From: Panopea generosa
Taxonomy: Eukaryota; Mollusca; Bivalvia; Adapedonta; Hiatellidae
Reading direction: 5' to 3'
NCBI GenBank assembly: GCA_029582155.1
Contig: CM055898.1
Coordinates: 25,985,245-26,049,244 of the forward strand
DNA: 64,000 bases
The notes under the pieces were generated by a model. It saw only the letters and a program-made list of their open reading frames with translations, had not been told where the DNA came from and made no database searches. Positions 12,166 through 24,849 of this stretch are shown here, piece by piece. The translations under genes and the position numbers were made by a program. How positions within the stretch are numbered: position 1 is the stretch's first letter; each line of letters starts with the position of its first letter.

Positions 12166-12659
12166 TTTTACTGTACAAAGTATGTCAATGCACATAAAAA
12201 ATATGTTTGATGAACTATAGTTTTTCTAAACTAGTTTTTTACTAAACTAATAGCATGTAACAGGCAGGTGCTACATTTATAATGCTCAAATGGTTTCCTA
12301 GCGTGTCAGCTCTCTAAATAATAAGGAGATGTTACACATGATAAGAATAAAAAAAGTCACTGCAATGTAAAGTCCTGACAAAGATGAAGAAAAGGGGAAG
12401 TATATTTTTACTACTACCTCATTTATCTGTAGGTCCGGAAATGATAGTGGAGGGAGTCCTAAACCCTGGTGAAATACTAACTGATAAGTACGCTAGTAAA
12501 GCTTTGCTTTTCTTGGATTTTACCTAATTAATGGACTGTGCTATTGGAGATAACGGTCCCATTTTTTGAAACCTGTCATAAAGGAATGCTAGACTCTCGA
12601 CTTTACAACGACAAAATGCAGCACAATCCAGAAATATTGCTAAATAGTATTATTGGGCG

Positions 12660-13520
12660 CCACCTCATTGCGGTGCCCAGTGGGAACGCTTCTAGAATTT
12701 GAACATGGGGTTGCGTAACTGTATTGGGTGGCATTTGTACGAATTCTTTAACCAGGATAAACAAAATATAGTATTATAAATTTGTTGGAAAAATTCCCAA
12801 CAAAGTTTTGCACAAAATTTAAAGCAACTAATCAATGGTGCTGACCCCGTCAGGTGATGTTTACATTTATGCAAACGGGTTCCACAACAGACAGCGATAT
12901 AATCAGCCAATCAAATGTGCTAATCTTGCCACGTGATGTTTACAATTTTTTACATGCTGACACGCTAGCAGAAAAACGCGTGGAAAGAAAGCAAAGATGG
13001 TTTTATGCAATTTCCACCATGGGTGTGAAATATTTTCGCCTTTTAATGGTTTGCAATATACAGCTATGTCGTTAACTGCGTTGTTTGCCTATATCAGCTC
13101 GGTAATGTCGATATAGCCATTCAATGTAGGCTAAGCAGATTGAGACGTAGTTTTGCGGTAATAAATGAAGGTAGTGGTCGAGGTGACAGGAATGTGACTT
13201 CACAGGGAAATGGGATTAAAATAGGTGATAGATATGTTTAACCTGAAAATGTAGCTAGTAGAGCAACTGGTCAAAATAAAGTTGCCTATTCAAATCATAC
13301 TTTGAACAAAGTAAAAAACGCAAATAAGAGCACGTAGAAGTAAATTTCCTGCTTTGACATGTGAAATCGAGTCACCAAGTGAAAGTTCACATGCTAAAAT
13401 GAACATTTTGACTAATGAAACTATTTTCGATGTTGGTTTAGTCCGTGAAACGATCTAAATTTCATCAATTACACAAGTGACCAAAACCATGTACATGATT
13501 ATGAAAATGGTATACGGAAG
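12660..13520. repeat. Nearly identical core of A1 and A3
   Basis: The match with 35110-35985 shows only scattered substitutions, clearly fewer than elsewhere in the duplication. Parts read as plausible protein (SRLRRSFAVINEGSGRGDRN near 13135; RRSKFPALTCEIESPSESS near 13335), but stops and frameshifts interrupt them at the same places in both copies. I do not recognise the source. Confidence 0.7.
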
Positions 13521-14235
13521 AAACATAGTGTAAACAATTATAGTGTTATTTATATATAGGTAAATATGTGTTGGTGAAGAAACTTATAATAGTTAGTTGG
13601 AGACGTCATTTTGCTATATGTTCTGATAAAATATAAGCAGTCCTCATTCTTGTTGAGCGACTAGAAATTTGTTTTTAATTGTTCAATATTTACTTAATGG
13701 AAACTAACTGGCTTAGTGTTAAACGTCATTTTACTGACAGTTTATGTAACTCTGGGCGGAGCTACGATGTCTGTGCAATGTCATTCAGTCTTGGGCAGCG
13801 ATGTGTAATATAAACATTTAGTAAATATTTTTTTTTATTATAAATTGCCATATGTTGCATGTCTCTTAATTTACTTGATAAACATATTTGGTCAGTGCGA
13901 ATATCAGTTCTGATTATGCAAATAAAGATAACTGTAATATTTGCAAGGCATGACAACGCCCATGATTTAATATTCAAACGCTTGATATATCGCGCTTGCC
14001 AAAACATCTCGTGAACATTGCATGCACATCATATGCGCGTTTCACTATTTATTTCTCAAGTAATCTATTTGTTATTTTCTATCATTGTAATAATGTAACT
14101 AATAGTAAGATGTTTGTTAAACCAAACTTAATAAAATAATGTTTAGATTGAAAGAGATTATTTAAAAAAATAAAATAAATGTTTATTTTGAATTATGATT
14201 TATTTAAATAAAATATACTTGTTAATTTATATTTC

Positions 14236-14239
<4 letters not shown>

Positions 14240-14269
<30 letters not shown>
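14240..14269. repeat. (AT)n microsatellite
   Basis: Fifteen AT dinucleotides without interruption. Confidence 0.9.
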
Positions 14270-14273
<4 letters not shown>

Positions 14274-15726
14274 GATCAATAAAAAAAGACGGCATGAACA
14301 TCACATCAACGATTCACTATTTATTTCTCAGGGCTTCACAAAGCGAAAAGAATGTAAAGACGAAAAGATAAGGAAGCAGGTCGGTTTGCCCCACAGTAAC
14401 CGCACCGATATGTTAATCAAGAGCTTAATAAATAAGAATAACAACATATACTTTATTGTACCAGTCGTAGAGATGCTGTTTACAAATGTATTGTAACAGA
14501 TGACTAGATATCAAATATTAAGAACGAACTTCTTAATAATTAAATTATTTTTTAGGCTGTTTTAAGAAATAAGAGCGACAAAATTTTGAAAATTGAAGTG
14601 ATTCCATTGACTGTCAAATGAGGACAAACACTTATTAAAAGTTGATTCCTTTGATTGCCTCATTTCTGTATGATGTTTCGAAATCTCACTTCCTCAAGTA
14701 TTTATCCATAATCTCAAGTGTATCAGACAAATTAAAAACCAAACTTAGTTACGAGCATATAAATATTATAAACACAAATGACATGATATATAAATTAAAA
14801 TAAACAAAACATGTAAATAAACTGTTTTATCACATAACTTCCGGTGCATGAGTGCAATAAACCCATGACATATTTTTGATATTAACCTAGTTTAATATCA
14901 CTTCAGAATCACCGTTTAACGTTTTTCGTATAACTCGGATTTTTCATGGTAAAATTATGTTATTTTGAGACGTTATGTCATATCATGACTAATATGCACG
15001 ATTGTTTCTTGTTCCTAATAGAGATGATCTGAAAAATAATGGTGAATGTACCATATTTTGAATTATGTGATAAAATCGTATCTTACTTTCGTGTTATTTT
15101 ATTATTAAATTTATATAATTCTTTGGCAAAAAAGGATATGATGCTCGGCACAGCCTCGAACAATATATTTTACCAACTCAGTTAATAAATTCAATATTAA
15201 ATGAACATTCACATTAGAACCTTTATTTACAATCAACAACTATTTATTGAAAAACATAAACATAGTACCCAACATAAAAATGGAAGAAACTCTATGAAAC
15301 AATAAAGCCACACGGGAAACTCTGCTTGGACAAAATTATTTTCTTTCCAAATTTGATTAAAGTGTCTCAGAAAGCCCATATCGAAACAAATGCTAATATT
15401 TAAATTCCCACAGCAATCGGTCTAAATGAACTATATAGATTTACTGCATTTCATTTCCCAATGAAAAGCACTTGCAGCTGGGCGGAGCTAAAAGGACCAG
15501 TTTGCATTTCATTGGTTGCACGATTTTGTTTTGCTGGTGGGATGTCATGTTGCCGTTAGTTTCACTAGAAACGCGTGCACTTATTCGGTATGTTGACAAC
15601 GTCGCCGTCGCATTCATGACATCGGCTTTGCGGCTTAATGCGTATAATTTTCTTTTTAAATATAAAAATTACAAAACATAACGTAATAATTTTATCTAAA
15701 ATAGCTGTAGAATATAACGGAAATAT

Positions 15727-15883
15727 AAGGATTAAAAGCCGAATTTTGAGTTTTTTCTTCGGGTGATGAAAAACATTAGACCAGTTTAATGTTGTCGAGA
15801 AGCCATTCGGGCTTCACGGACATTAAACAGGCCTAATGTTTTTCACCACCCGATGAAAACTCAAAATTCGGCTTTTAATCCTT
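15727..15883. mobile_element. Foldback (palindromic) element
   Basis: The left arm (15727-15803) begins AAGGATTAAAAGCCGAATTT. The right arm (15808-15883) is its reverse complement at roughly 90% identity over about 75 bases, with a loop of only a few bases. The arms share CGGGTGRTGAAAAACATTAG and GTTTAATGT. It resembles a foldback or palindromic MITE. No coding capacity is present and no convincing target duplication was seen. Confidence 0.8.
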
Positions 15884-17149
15884 AATTGGAATTTAACTTA
15901 AAGGCAGTTTATCAGGAAAAACACGCTACACATATCTTAAAATATATATTATATATTTAAAATGAATAAAAAGCATCTCATTATCATAAATTAATAAAAT
16001 CCGAATAGTTTATCCATAAATCATGACACAATCGATGTTTAAATCGGAGTGGTCAACTTTAAACGAATTCCCCATCCTAGATGAAATAAATCACAATAAA
16101 ATCATGTGACTCATTTAATACGTCACAAAATATGGTGCAATTTTAAGCGGGAAATCAATTTTAGGCCTAGTCACGTAGCCTATGTTAAGAAATCCCTTTT
16201 CAATATTTTATTTTGACATGTTTAAATAGAAATCATGTTGGTATTACCGGATCATTGATATTATTATGGAAAAAATGTTCTAACCAATTTGAAATTTTGA
16301 AAAATCCTGATAAACTCCCTTTAAAGTTGTATTCAGTATCAAAGACAAATATCATAGAGACAATTGCCTCAACCTATAAATTATATTGTGATAAAATTTC
16401 TGGTGTAAATCGGTTTTGACGTATGAACAATTGCGGACAGTATCAAGCTACTTCGTTTAGCATGTACGATTTCAACATTATTCATTACGTTATCTCTCCT
16501 TTTAATTAAACATAAGCTTAAAGAATTATTTCAGAAAAGGTTCGCCAGAGAAAACACTTCATTTCCGATTTGAAATTTCAGCCGTACATTTGTTATAAAT
16601 GCTAAAATTAACAGATTATAAACGTAGACTTGCCAAGATAATTGTGAATCGTTACATTTTTTTTTTAAATAACATTTTCATTCGATGATTTTATAATACT
16701 GTTTTAGACGGTTTGTAGTTATTTCTATGGATACAAACTGTGCATAACTTGTCACAGTAAGTTACTATGGTTCCATCAGCGAAATCGTGAGCACTTCCGG
16801 CTTGGACCATGAATTAGATTCTTCCGCATTATTTCAAAGGCTGTATCAACCATACATGCATACTACGTCTTAGACATTGCAATCAAATTTCTACTTCATT
16901 ATACGGTTGAATTTAATTATGTTTAATGGTAGGACACAAACTTTAAAATATAGGCGGTCTTAATGAGGTAAAAGCTATAAACGATATCATACGATACACT
17001 AGTTATAAATCTACGTCCAAATAGCATTGAATATCCTATGAAATACTCAGTGACACTTCACCATTAAGTCAAATAAATCGTAAATAAAACATTAGAAATA
17101 CCCCGCGTTGTCAATATTGATCTTGTGTGCATTCTTCTGTCAATGGTAT

Positions 17150-17312
17150 AATTTATAACTTATTTATTTTACTTCGATTGCGAGACATGTTATTACAAAG
17201 TATTTCTATACCCAGTAATAAGCAAATGCGTAAAAGTGGCTATGCTCAAAGAATCCACGACCCTCCGATCATGGGTTCGATACTCTACCACTGGACCATG
17301 CGCTTCACTGGT
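17150..17312 (-). mobile_element. tRNA-derived SINE, family 2
   Basis: The minus strand has TGGTCCAGTGGTAGAGTATC followed by a GGGTTCGATAC-like B-box near 17270 with ATGATCGGAGGG beside it. The body then runs through CTTTGAGCATAG to CGAAGTAAAATAAATAAG. Diverged relative to the A3 copy. Confidence 0.65.
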
Positions 17313-17519
17313 ATAATTTCACTATACACAATATATCAATGCACATAAAAGAGATGTTTGGTGAGCTATATTTATTCTAAACAAATTTTACATCCACTGT
17401 AAAATCAACAAATGTTCTTCTTGGGTAGAACCTGTACTAAGCATGTCCTGTTTCCGTAGAGGATTAAACACACAACCTTCTGATCCCGAGTCCGATGCTC
17501 CACACACACTTTAAACATA

Positions 17520-18090
17520 TATTTTTCAATTTTAAATGTCGCATATTCGTAAACACATTTATTTTTATATAGGTTTTGTCACTTACTAATAAACAACCGA
17601 TCTTTCGATGTATTTATGTAAATGCTACATTTATATTGCTCAAATAGTTTTATAGTAGATGAGCACTCCAAATAATGAGGAGATATAACACGCTGTCTTC
17701 CTGCTGTTCAATGTAATCAAGTTTAATGTCAATTGGTGCAGCAGCGCTAAATGTTAAAATTCCACTAAATATTGAAACTTATTGTAAATGTATAAAGTTA
17801 AATGTTAAATGTTAAATTTCCATTAAATGATAAAATCTTGTATCCCTTATGTAAAGATTTTTATGACAATGGTGTTATTTTATTCGCATCCTAGGTACGG
17901 ATGTATAAAATTAACTTTAAGTAGACATTCACCATTTTAACCCCAAATTGCAAGTCGCTACCTAGAAATGCCGTGTAAATGCAATGTAAAACTATTTTTA
18001 GCTTAATCGCCAAGATACTTAAGTGGTAATATCTCGTATAGATTTACATGCATGTGTCAATATTGTCAACTATATATTTTTAAATATGGT
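17520..18090. other. Spacer, no gene seen
   Basis: AT-rich DNA with a short direct repeat of AAATGTTAAAT near 17745-17830. Nothing else could be supported. Confidence 0.5.
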
Positions 18091-18094
18091 TTAA

Positions 18095-18225
18095 CGCCAT
18101 TTTCACCGATTTATCGGTTAAATATGGTTTATAGTTTTATTGCTGGAGAAATATCTCAGATGTATATAAATGACTCCGCGTAGAACCACCATCCTTTGCG
18201 AGAAACTGGTAAATTTTTCTCAAAA
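18095..18225 (-). mobile_element. SINE family 3 body, partial
   Basis: The plus strand reads GGTTTAACGCCATTTTCACC, then a stretch with CGTAGAACCACCATCCTT and GAAACTGGTAAATTTTTCTC. The complete copy at 42640-42882 has these in the same order (TTTCACGCCATTTTCAACAC, GTAGAACCACTGTCCTT, GGAAACTTTCTCAGATG). The tRNA-like head present there is missing here. Confidence 0.65.
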
Positions 18226-18281
18226 AGTTTAGCTCAGTCGGTAGCGCATCTTATTATCAATAGAGAGGTCACTTTACAGGT
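18226..18281 (+). other. tRNA-like A-box fragment
   Basis: TTTAGCTCAGTCGGTAGCGC is a good tRNA 5' half (D-arm with A-box). No anticodon arm or B-box follows, so this is not a tRNA gene. It abuts the family 3 SINE body in the opposite orientation and probably marks a second truncated SINE. Confidence 0.5.
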
Positions 18282-18475
18282 TTATTTGGTAGATCTATTA
18301 AAAACATGCTGCTCTGTCTCTTCACGTCTCACACACCAATTAATTTTGTACTGTTCCACATATAGAGACATGCACTTCTGGAACACTGGATACATACCCA
18401 ATGGTTCTAAAAGTGCCTTATTTCCATAGATAGTCCTCTGTTGGTCCAAATATGCAGAAAAACACATGGGGTTGA

Positions 18476-18680
18476 CCAGGCTTCTGTTTCACCAACATTT
18501 TACTTAATTACCTAAAAACTTAACTTAGTTTTGACTGGTTATTTATCTATTATATAATCAATATCATTGACACAATATGCAGTTTAACTGGAACCAATCT
18601 AAAATCATGATCACGTGGCTGCTTTTCTTAGATTTAAGTTTTTAAGTATTTAAGTATATGTTGGTGAAACAGGAGCCAGG
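18476..18680. mobile_element. MITE with about 50-bp inverted repeats
   Basis: The left end starts CCAGGCTTCTGTTTCACCAA and continues CATTTTACTTAATTACCTAA. The right end is its reverse complement with a few mismatches (CCTGGCTCCTGTTTCACCAA). The inverted repeats run for about 50 bases and frame about 100 bases of unique sequence. No reading frame is present, so it would depend on a transposase encoded elsewhere. Confidence 0.75.
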
Positions 18681-18989
18681 TTGCTTTTTCACAATTTTGA
18701 TGGTTTGATGGCACCCCTTCATTTTTGACAATTCTGCCCATTTGTTGCAGTGTATCACTACGCATATTTAAACTGTTATAGCATCATCAAACAGTTCCCA
18801 ATGTCACCCAAACTTTGCAGAAATCATGAAAATGATCCAATGTTTCCCATATGCGCAAAGAAATATGACATTTTATGCGCTTTTAACAATAAAAAAATCC
18901 TACCGCTTTACACAGCTCTAATTTCTTTGGCGTAATAATCTTCCGCTACCGTCATGTAAGGGAGGTAATTCTTCAGTGTGACCTGCTGT

Positions 18990-19085
18990 TTTGGTACCTA
19001 CAGGCTGATTTGATACGTACAGGCTGATCTGGCTCTACAGGCAGATTTGGTAGCTACAGGCTGACCTGTTACCTGATCTGGTTCT
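18990..19085. repeat. Short minisatellite, about 20-bp unit
   Basis: Four to five imperfect copies of TACAGGCTGATCTGGTACC-like sequence. The small array shows no coding meaning. Confidence 0.6.
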
Positions 19086-19544
19086 TTTTTGTTTATTTCG
19101 AGTGCACACGTATTTCAAAATTTCTTGCAAAGCATGTATAATTGCTTATATTTGATTTGTCTGGTTGTCATGACCTTGGTTTACGCTGTCAAAGTTTTTC
19201 TGCACTCAGTGGAAAATATTTCTATTTTTCTACTCATTTAAAATTTGAAAGTAGCTGTTAAGTTTTTATATGACCAATAAAAACATAAAATATCAAGAGC
19301 AGTGTTTGATTGTTTGATTGGTTAGTAGGTATGTGATAAGTAATACGTAGCCATTCATCTCCCGGTAGAAATAGTTCACTTCACTTCAGCCGGCAGTGTA
19401 AGCATGTGTGCCCTGTCAACAGTGGGTACTGGTGAGATATTAGCTGACGTTATCTGTACAGTGGGAATACCAGCGACTCGCAAAGTGATATTTGTCAAAA
19501 TCAAGTGACACATTTGGCAGACTATTGGTGAAAAACACATGCCT

Positions 19545-19826
19545 TCAAAAAGTCGTAAACATATTAGTTTTAACTGAAAGATCGATCAATTTGTCATTTT
19601 CCTCCAATACCAGATAAGATAGGGATTCCTTTAATACCATCAATATATTTTCGGGAAGCATATTTAATATTGCTATACACCGCGTAAATTGAATCTCAAG
19701 TCCACAATTTGCACCTAATATTTCACTTTTAAAAAAATGTTTTGAAAATCGGTCCTTATAGCCAGAAAAAAATCCGAAAACATCAGCAGGTAGATCAACA
19801 TCTCCTCTAGCGACAGGCAAATTTTA
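19545..19826 (-). CDS. Unrecognised open frame, possible exon or relic
   Basis: The minus strand stays open for about 90 codons and ends in TGA. The composition is protein-like: FFSGYKDRFSKHFF, ANCGLEIQFTRCIAILN, then an amphipathic helix-like LPENILMVLKESLSYLV. There is no ATG near the 5' end, and a TAA closes the frame just upstream. A weak acceptor, TTGCCTGTCGCTAG, precedes AGGAGATG and could make it a terminal exon. I do not recognise a family. It could equally be a chance frame or a gene fragment carried by a transposon. Confidence 0.3.
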
Positions 19827-19829
19827 AAA

Positions 19830-22800
19830 AAAATCTGGAAAAAACATTTTTTTTTTTTGCCGAAAAACAGATTCATCCCTTATTTGTAACTTATAAACAA
19901 GCATGATGACATATATATATTTCGGAGTAGCTGTATAATATGGCTTTTGACCTATATTTTTGTGTAATCTGGGAACTGAATGGGTGTGTGTTAATATACT
20001 GTGTGTTTATTAACACTGTTATAGAAGACACAATAATATCAACTATCGGATTATATTAGTTTTGGTGCCAAAAACTTGAAAGATTTATTTCAATTTATAA
20101 GTTTTTTCAATAAATTATCGTTGCAAGAGAAATCGAAAGTAAACTTTTCACCCCGTTATGCACCTCGCTGACAACCCGTTGTGCGCCTCGCTAACCCTAG
20201 CCGAATGTCTTCCAAAGCTTGCCGGAGAACGCCGAGTAATAATGACTGTTTTACATATTAATTTAAAGCAAATTTGTAGTCTATAATTATACTTTAATAT
20301 ATAACTAAAATAGATTTCTTTAATATTCCAAAGATGATCAATGTTAAAGAAAATATAACTTAATACTTTGGAACTATTTTATATCGTACTGATGTATTCA
20401 TTGTTTCGGTTGTACTGCAGTCTCACTCCCGCATTCCGAAAACCTTTTCTTCCACCAACTTGAGCTTACATCGTCCACCAACTTGATTTGTTCCGCCCAT
20501 GCATACAAACTCCGGCTCTTAATTCAATATTATATAACTGTAATTTAGACATTGATTGACAAGAATGCCTGAATTATTTGGTTGTTACATCAGCCTAGTT
20601 AAAGCAGTTTTAATTTTGTTTTATTGATATTATTTTACATTTTGATAATTAAACCCAGGTTAATAATTCTCATATTCCAGCCGATGTATGTTTTTATTCC
20701 ATATGCGTAGGGGCGGTCCCTCGGTATTTCAATTATTGGGAATGGTGTTGCGTTCTAAAGAGTTTTTATAATAAAAAAATGGCTGTCATTCAATCCAATT
20801 TATACTTTTTATTAATGTTTTAATTTAGAAAAAATATAGTTTGTATCAAAATACTTCCCCAGGTTTTGTGAGGGGGTATCTTCTGCCAGTGAGGAAACTT
20901 TGATATTTCAAAAATCAAATGTTGTATTCCAGTTTAAGTAGGGAATAGTTATTATTTATCCAAGATATTTTAATAATGTTATTAAAAACACACACAAGAC
21001 AATACTTAACTATCAGATGTATTTAAAAATGGAACCTCCACTTGAAATCAAACCCAGTCTTTATAAGCTAGCCAAAACGTGGGAAGAGTGTATGTAGGGG
21101 GCAGCCTAATAATAGCTTTTACTTTCGATTTTTATTGTGGAAAAGTTGATATCTAAATAGTTAAATAGTATATATTTAGCTTATAATACGAGTAAAAAAA
21201 ACAAAATAATAATACAGAAATAATAAATCTACTAATTTCAAAACGCGTTTCTCGCAATCTGATTGATTTATTTAAGTCGAGCACATAGATTCACCATCGT
21301 CGAGTGATTTGCTTGATGGCAGGGATAATTGTTTTGCCCATATTCCTGCGCAGAGATTGGCGGGTTATAATCTATAGCTTAATTTAAATATTTGCAAATT
21401 GATCATGTTAACCATTGTTACAGAAATGTTTCTTAGATATATATCCACATATATTCAGTCTATTAGACTAAGTAAATTTAATTTCGCACTTGACTGTGGT
21501 GTTATGTTCTGTTTAATGTTGTTTACATACGGCAAACAACATTCATTACTTCTACGCCGATTATCTTTTTTAAAGATATTTCTTGTTTCTGATATTGTTT
21601 GTTATAGTGCATCATCTTAAAAAGAAATAAGCAATTCTCCGCTTTAGAACTGTTTAATTATTGAATTAGTGTAAAATTGCAATATTTGCGGTCAAATATG
21701 TAATCGTAGCAATTTATGAAAATCACTGTATGGAAGGTAATCCAAAATAGCATAATGCTTTATTCTGTTTAAGATATTTTATCTTTTGTTACAGGGATGA
21801 CAACACTATTTTGTTAGATATATATTTTCTGTAGCAAATAAAACATGATTCATATCTTGCACCCCATTGCACTTTGCTGACTTTTCTTCGATAAAAAAAC
21901 GGTGTAGTTAAAAAAATAGTCGTTGCAAACAGAACAAGCATGGTGACCTTTATTTTTCTAATATTTTAAGCTTGTCTTACTTTAACGTACTTGTGTGCAA
22001 AATTTAAAAGAATCCCCGCGTTAGAAGTAAATCAAAGAAATGTCTAAGTCAGATATGGACACATTCGGCTTATTGGTTCTTGGGAAGAAGTGTTAACAGT
22101 TTTAGAGCCCCTGTTGCCCCTTATGGATATTCAATCCCCTTTAAGGGCTCATATCTTAACTGTTGTGACTAAGCTTACCAAGTGTCTCAAAATAATAAAA
22201 ATAATTCCTAAAATAGAAACAAGAGAAATTCCTGTTTTCCAACAGGATTTATATGTACAAATCAAAGTCCCCTTACTGATCCTCAATTGTCTCTTTATTT
22301 ACACAAGCTTGAAACTTCTACTCATAGCGACCATTTAAACCTACGAAAGAATCCTAGTGACAAGTAAAACATATCTTGCTTTCGTTTACTTCTCATACCT
22401 ACGCGATAGACAATTGTACGTCCTTTTTATATGCTTGAGGTAAAAAAGTCATATGTTTTATTATGTCGTAATTATTATTATATATTACGTAAATAATGTA
22501 ATTAAACGTCTTAAAAGCGGTCGTTGTAAAATCTATAATGATAAATTAAGTTAAAATAACTATTCAATATGTTTGGTATGCAAGAAAAATAATTATTTAT
22601 GGCTTTTTCGGTTTAGATAGAGAATTAAGTAATTTTCTATCCGAACCTCAAACCCATGTAAAATTCGTAGGAGATTATAGAACGTAAATACTTTTTCTAT
22701 CTCCGACGTAGAGCTTTTTATCTCCTACTTGGGATTTTTTATCTCGTAAAAAGGTATGACTCACCAGTTCTTGGGAAGAAGAAATTTCACAATATGGTCC

Positions 22801-23390
22801 CTTTTCTAAACCGTTATGAATGAACAATGCTCCTGATACCGAAAATAATTCCTAATTTTATGAAAAAAATATAATTTTCTTTTTTCTCATAGTATACATG
22901 TACCTTTGTTAAAACCGAAGTCCCTTTGGACCGAATGGATACTAACCCCTTTGTTTAAATAAACTTAAAACCCATACTCATACGGATTAATTATTATCAA
23001 ATTTGGCTGGCTCATCACTTTTCGAAAAGAAAATATTAAAATTTTGCAATTTTATCTGATTTTTGGCCTCAGATGGTCTATATTAGATATTAAATCCTGA
23101 CAAAAATAAAGTATTCAAAAATTGACGACGTTGTCGGAGTGAAATGAATGGAGACAACCTTGTGTGTATGTGTAAAGGACATCTAAATTAAGAAGTACAC
23201 GGCTTCCATAAAACAACGATTGCGCAATTACCTAAAATAAAAACCACTGAACAAACATGCTATAAATTAAATCTTACTTCATTCGCACTTAACGAACGTC
23301 GTGAAGGTAAGGTAGATAACAAATAATCTCTATGAGATTAGTACGATGTTCCTTTTAGCAATCGTGATATTGATTTGTGAAGAAATATAA
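19830..23390. other. Long AT-rich stretch, no gene seen
   Basis: No domain, tRNA, inverted terminal repeat or long array was found. A short direct repeat (CGTTRTGCRCCTCGCTRAC) occurs twice near 20155-20200. The 82-codon frame at 22090-22338 has no splice or domain support. Confidence 0.5.
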
Positions 23391-23394
23391 GATA

Positions 23395-24775
23395 TGACAA
23401 TAAAGTACGATTACACGATGGTGATTACACGCCAATACAATATCACGATGATGTTAACACGCCAGTACAATATCACGATGATGATAACACGTCAGTACAA
23501 TAACACGATGGTGATAACACGCCAGTACAATAACACAATAATGATAACAAGCCAGTTAAACAACACGATGGTGATAACACGCCAGTACAATAACACAATG
23601 ATGATAACACGCCAGTACAATAGCACGATGATGATAACACGCCAGTACAATAGCACAATGGTGATAACACGCCAGTACAATAACACAATGATGATAACAC
23701 GCCAGGAAAATAACACGATGGTGATAACACGCCAGTACAATAACACGATGGTGATAACACACCAGTACAATAACACAATGATGATAACACGCCAGTACAA
23801 TAACACGGTGATGATAACACGCCAGTACCATAACACAATGATGATAACACGCCAGTAAAATAACACGATGGTGATAGCACGCCAGGACAATGACACAATG
23901 ATGATAACACGCCAGTACAATGACACGATGATGATAACACGCCAGTACAATAAAAAACGATGATGATAACACGCAAGTAGAATAACACGATGATGATAAC
24001 ACGCCAATACAATAACACAAATTGAATGATGATAACACGCCAGTACAATAACACGATGGTGTTAACATGCCAGTACAATAACACGATGGTGATAACACGC
24101 CAGAACAATAACACAATGATGATAACATGCCATTAAAACAACACGATGGTGATAACACGCCAGTACAATAACACGATGGTGATAACACGCCAGTACAATA
24201 ACACAATGATGATAACACGCCAGTACAATAACACGGTGGTGATAACATGCCATAACAATAACACAATGGTGATAACACGCCAGTACAATAACACAATCGT
24301 GATAACACGCCAGGACAATAACACGATGATGATAACACGCCAGTACAAAACACGATGATGATAACGCATCAGTACAATAACACAATGGTGATAACACGCC
24401 AATACAAAAACACAATTTTGATAACACGCCAGTACAATAACACAATGGTGATTACACGCCAGTACAATAACACGCAAGTACAATAACACTATGGTGATCA
24501 CACGCCAGTACGATAACACGATGATGAAAACACTCCATTGCAATAACACGATGGTGATAAAACACCAGTTCAATAACACGATGATGATAACACGCCAGTA
24601 CAATAACACGATGATGATAACACGCCAATACAATAACACGATGGCGATAATACGCCAATACAATAACACGATGATGATAACACGCCAGTACAATAACACA
24701 ATGGTGATAACACACCAATACAATAACACGATGGTGATACCACCCCAGAACAATAAAACGATGTTATTGATGGCG
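23395..24775. repeat. 30-bp tandem array, about 45 units
   Basis: The unit is GATAACACGCCAGTACAATA followed by ACACGATGRT. The length is held at 30 bases in nearly all copies, with rare indels near 23950, 24015 and 24470. Because 30 is divisible by three, several frames on both strands stay open and give Met-Ile-Thr-Arg-Gln-Tyr-Asn-Asn-type or Cys-Tyr-His-His-type repeats. Variation is concentrated at the R of GATGRT and at CAATG versus CGATG. The right edge degrades into related TGATGGCGATGGAG sequence up to about 24840. Confidence 0.95.
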
Positions 24776-24849
24776 TAATTACACGATGGCGATGGAGTGA
24801 TAACATGATGGCGATGGAGCGGCTGCACGATAACGAATATGCGACAACA

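Larger units (their letters stand above)
7692..13526. repeat. Segmental duplication, copy A1
   Basis: The order of unique strings in this segment is repeated at 28836-35990. Examples are the LINE remnant, 'GTGTGTGCTAGGTATATATT', the SINE at 9.9 kb, 'ATGGAAGCAG-TTTACACAAG', and the 12.7-13.5 kb core. Identity by eye is about 80-85% at the left and above 95% at the right. The copies diverge sharply after GGAAGAAACAT at 13526. A1 lacks about 1.9 kb near 11440 that A3 has. Confidence 0.85.
13540..17520. repeat. Older diverged copy of the segment, A2
   Basis: Four blocks match A1 or A3 in order. 13550-13670 matches 10470-10600. 14820-15250 matches 10790-11200. 15300-15390 and 15885-16080 match the A3-only stretch at 32480-32720. 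16880-17400 matches 11790-12230 and 33960-34480. Identity is lower than between A1 and A3, so this copy predates their split. Confidence 0.65.

Noticed and set aside
22090-22338. 82-codon plus-strand frame beginning MLTVLEPLLPLMDIQ as a gene
   Set aside because: No domain, no supporting splice sites, and composition similar to other chance frames in the region.
23395-24775. CRISPR-like array
   Set aside because: Repeats are directly adjacent with no unique spacers, and the surroundings are eukaryotic mobile-element DNA.
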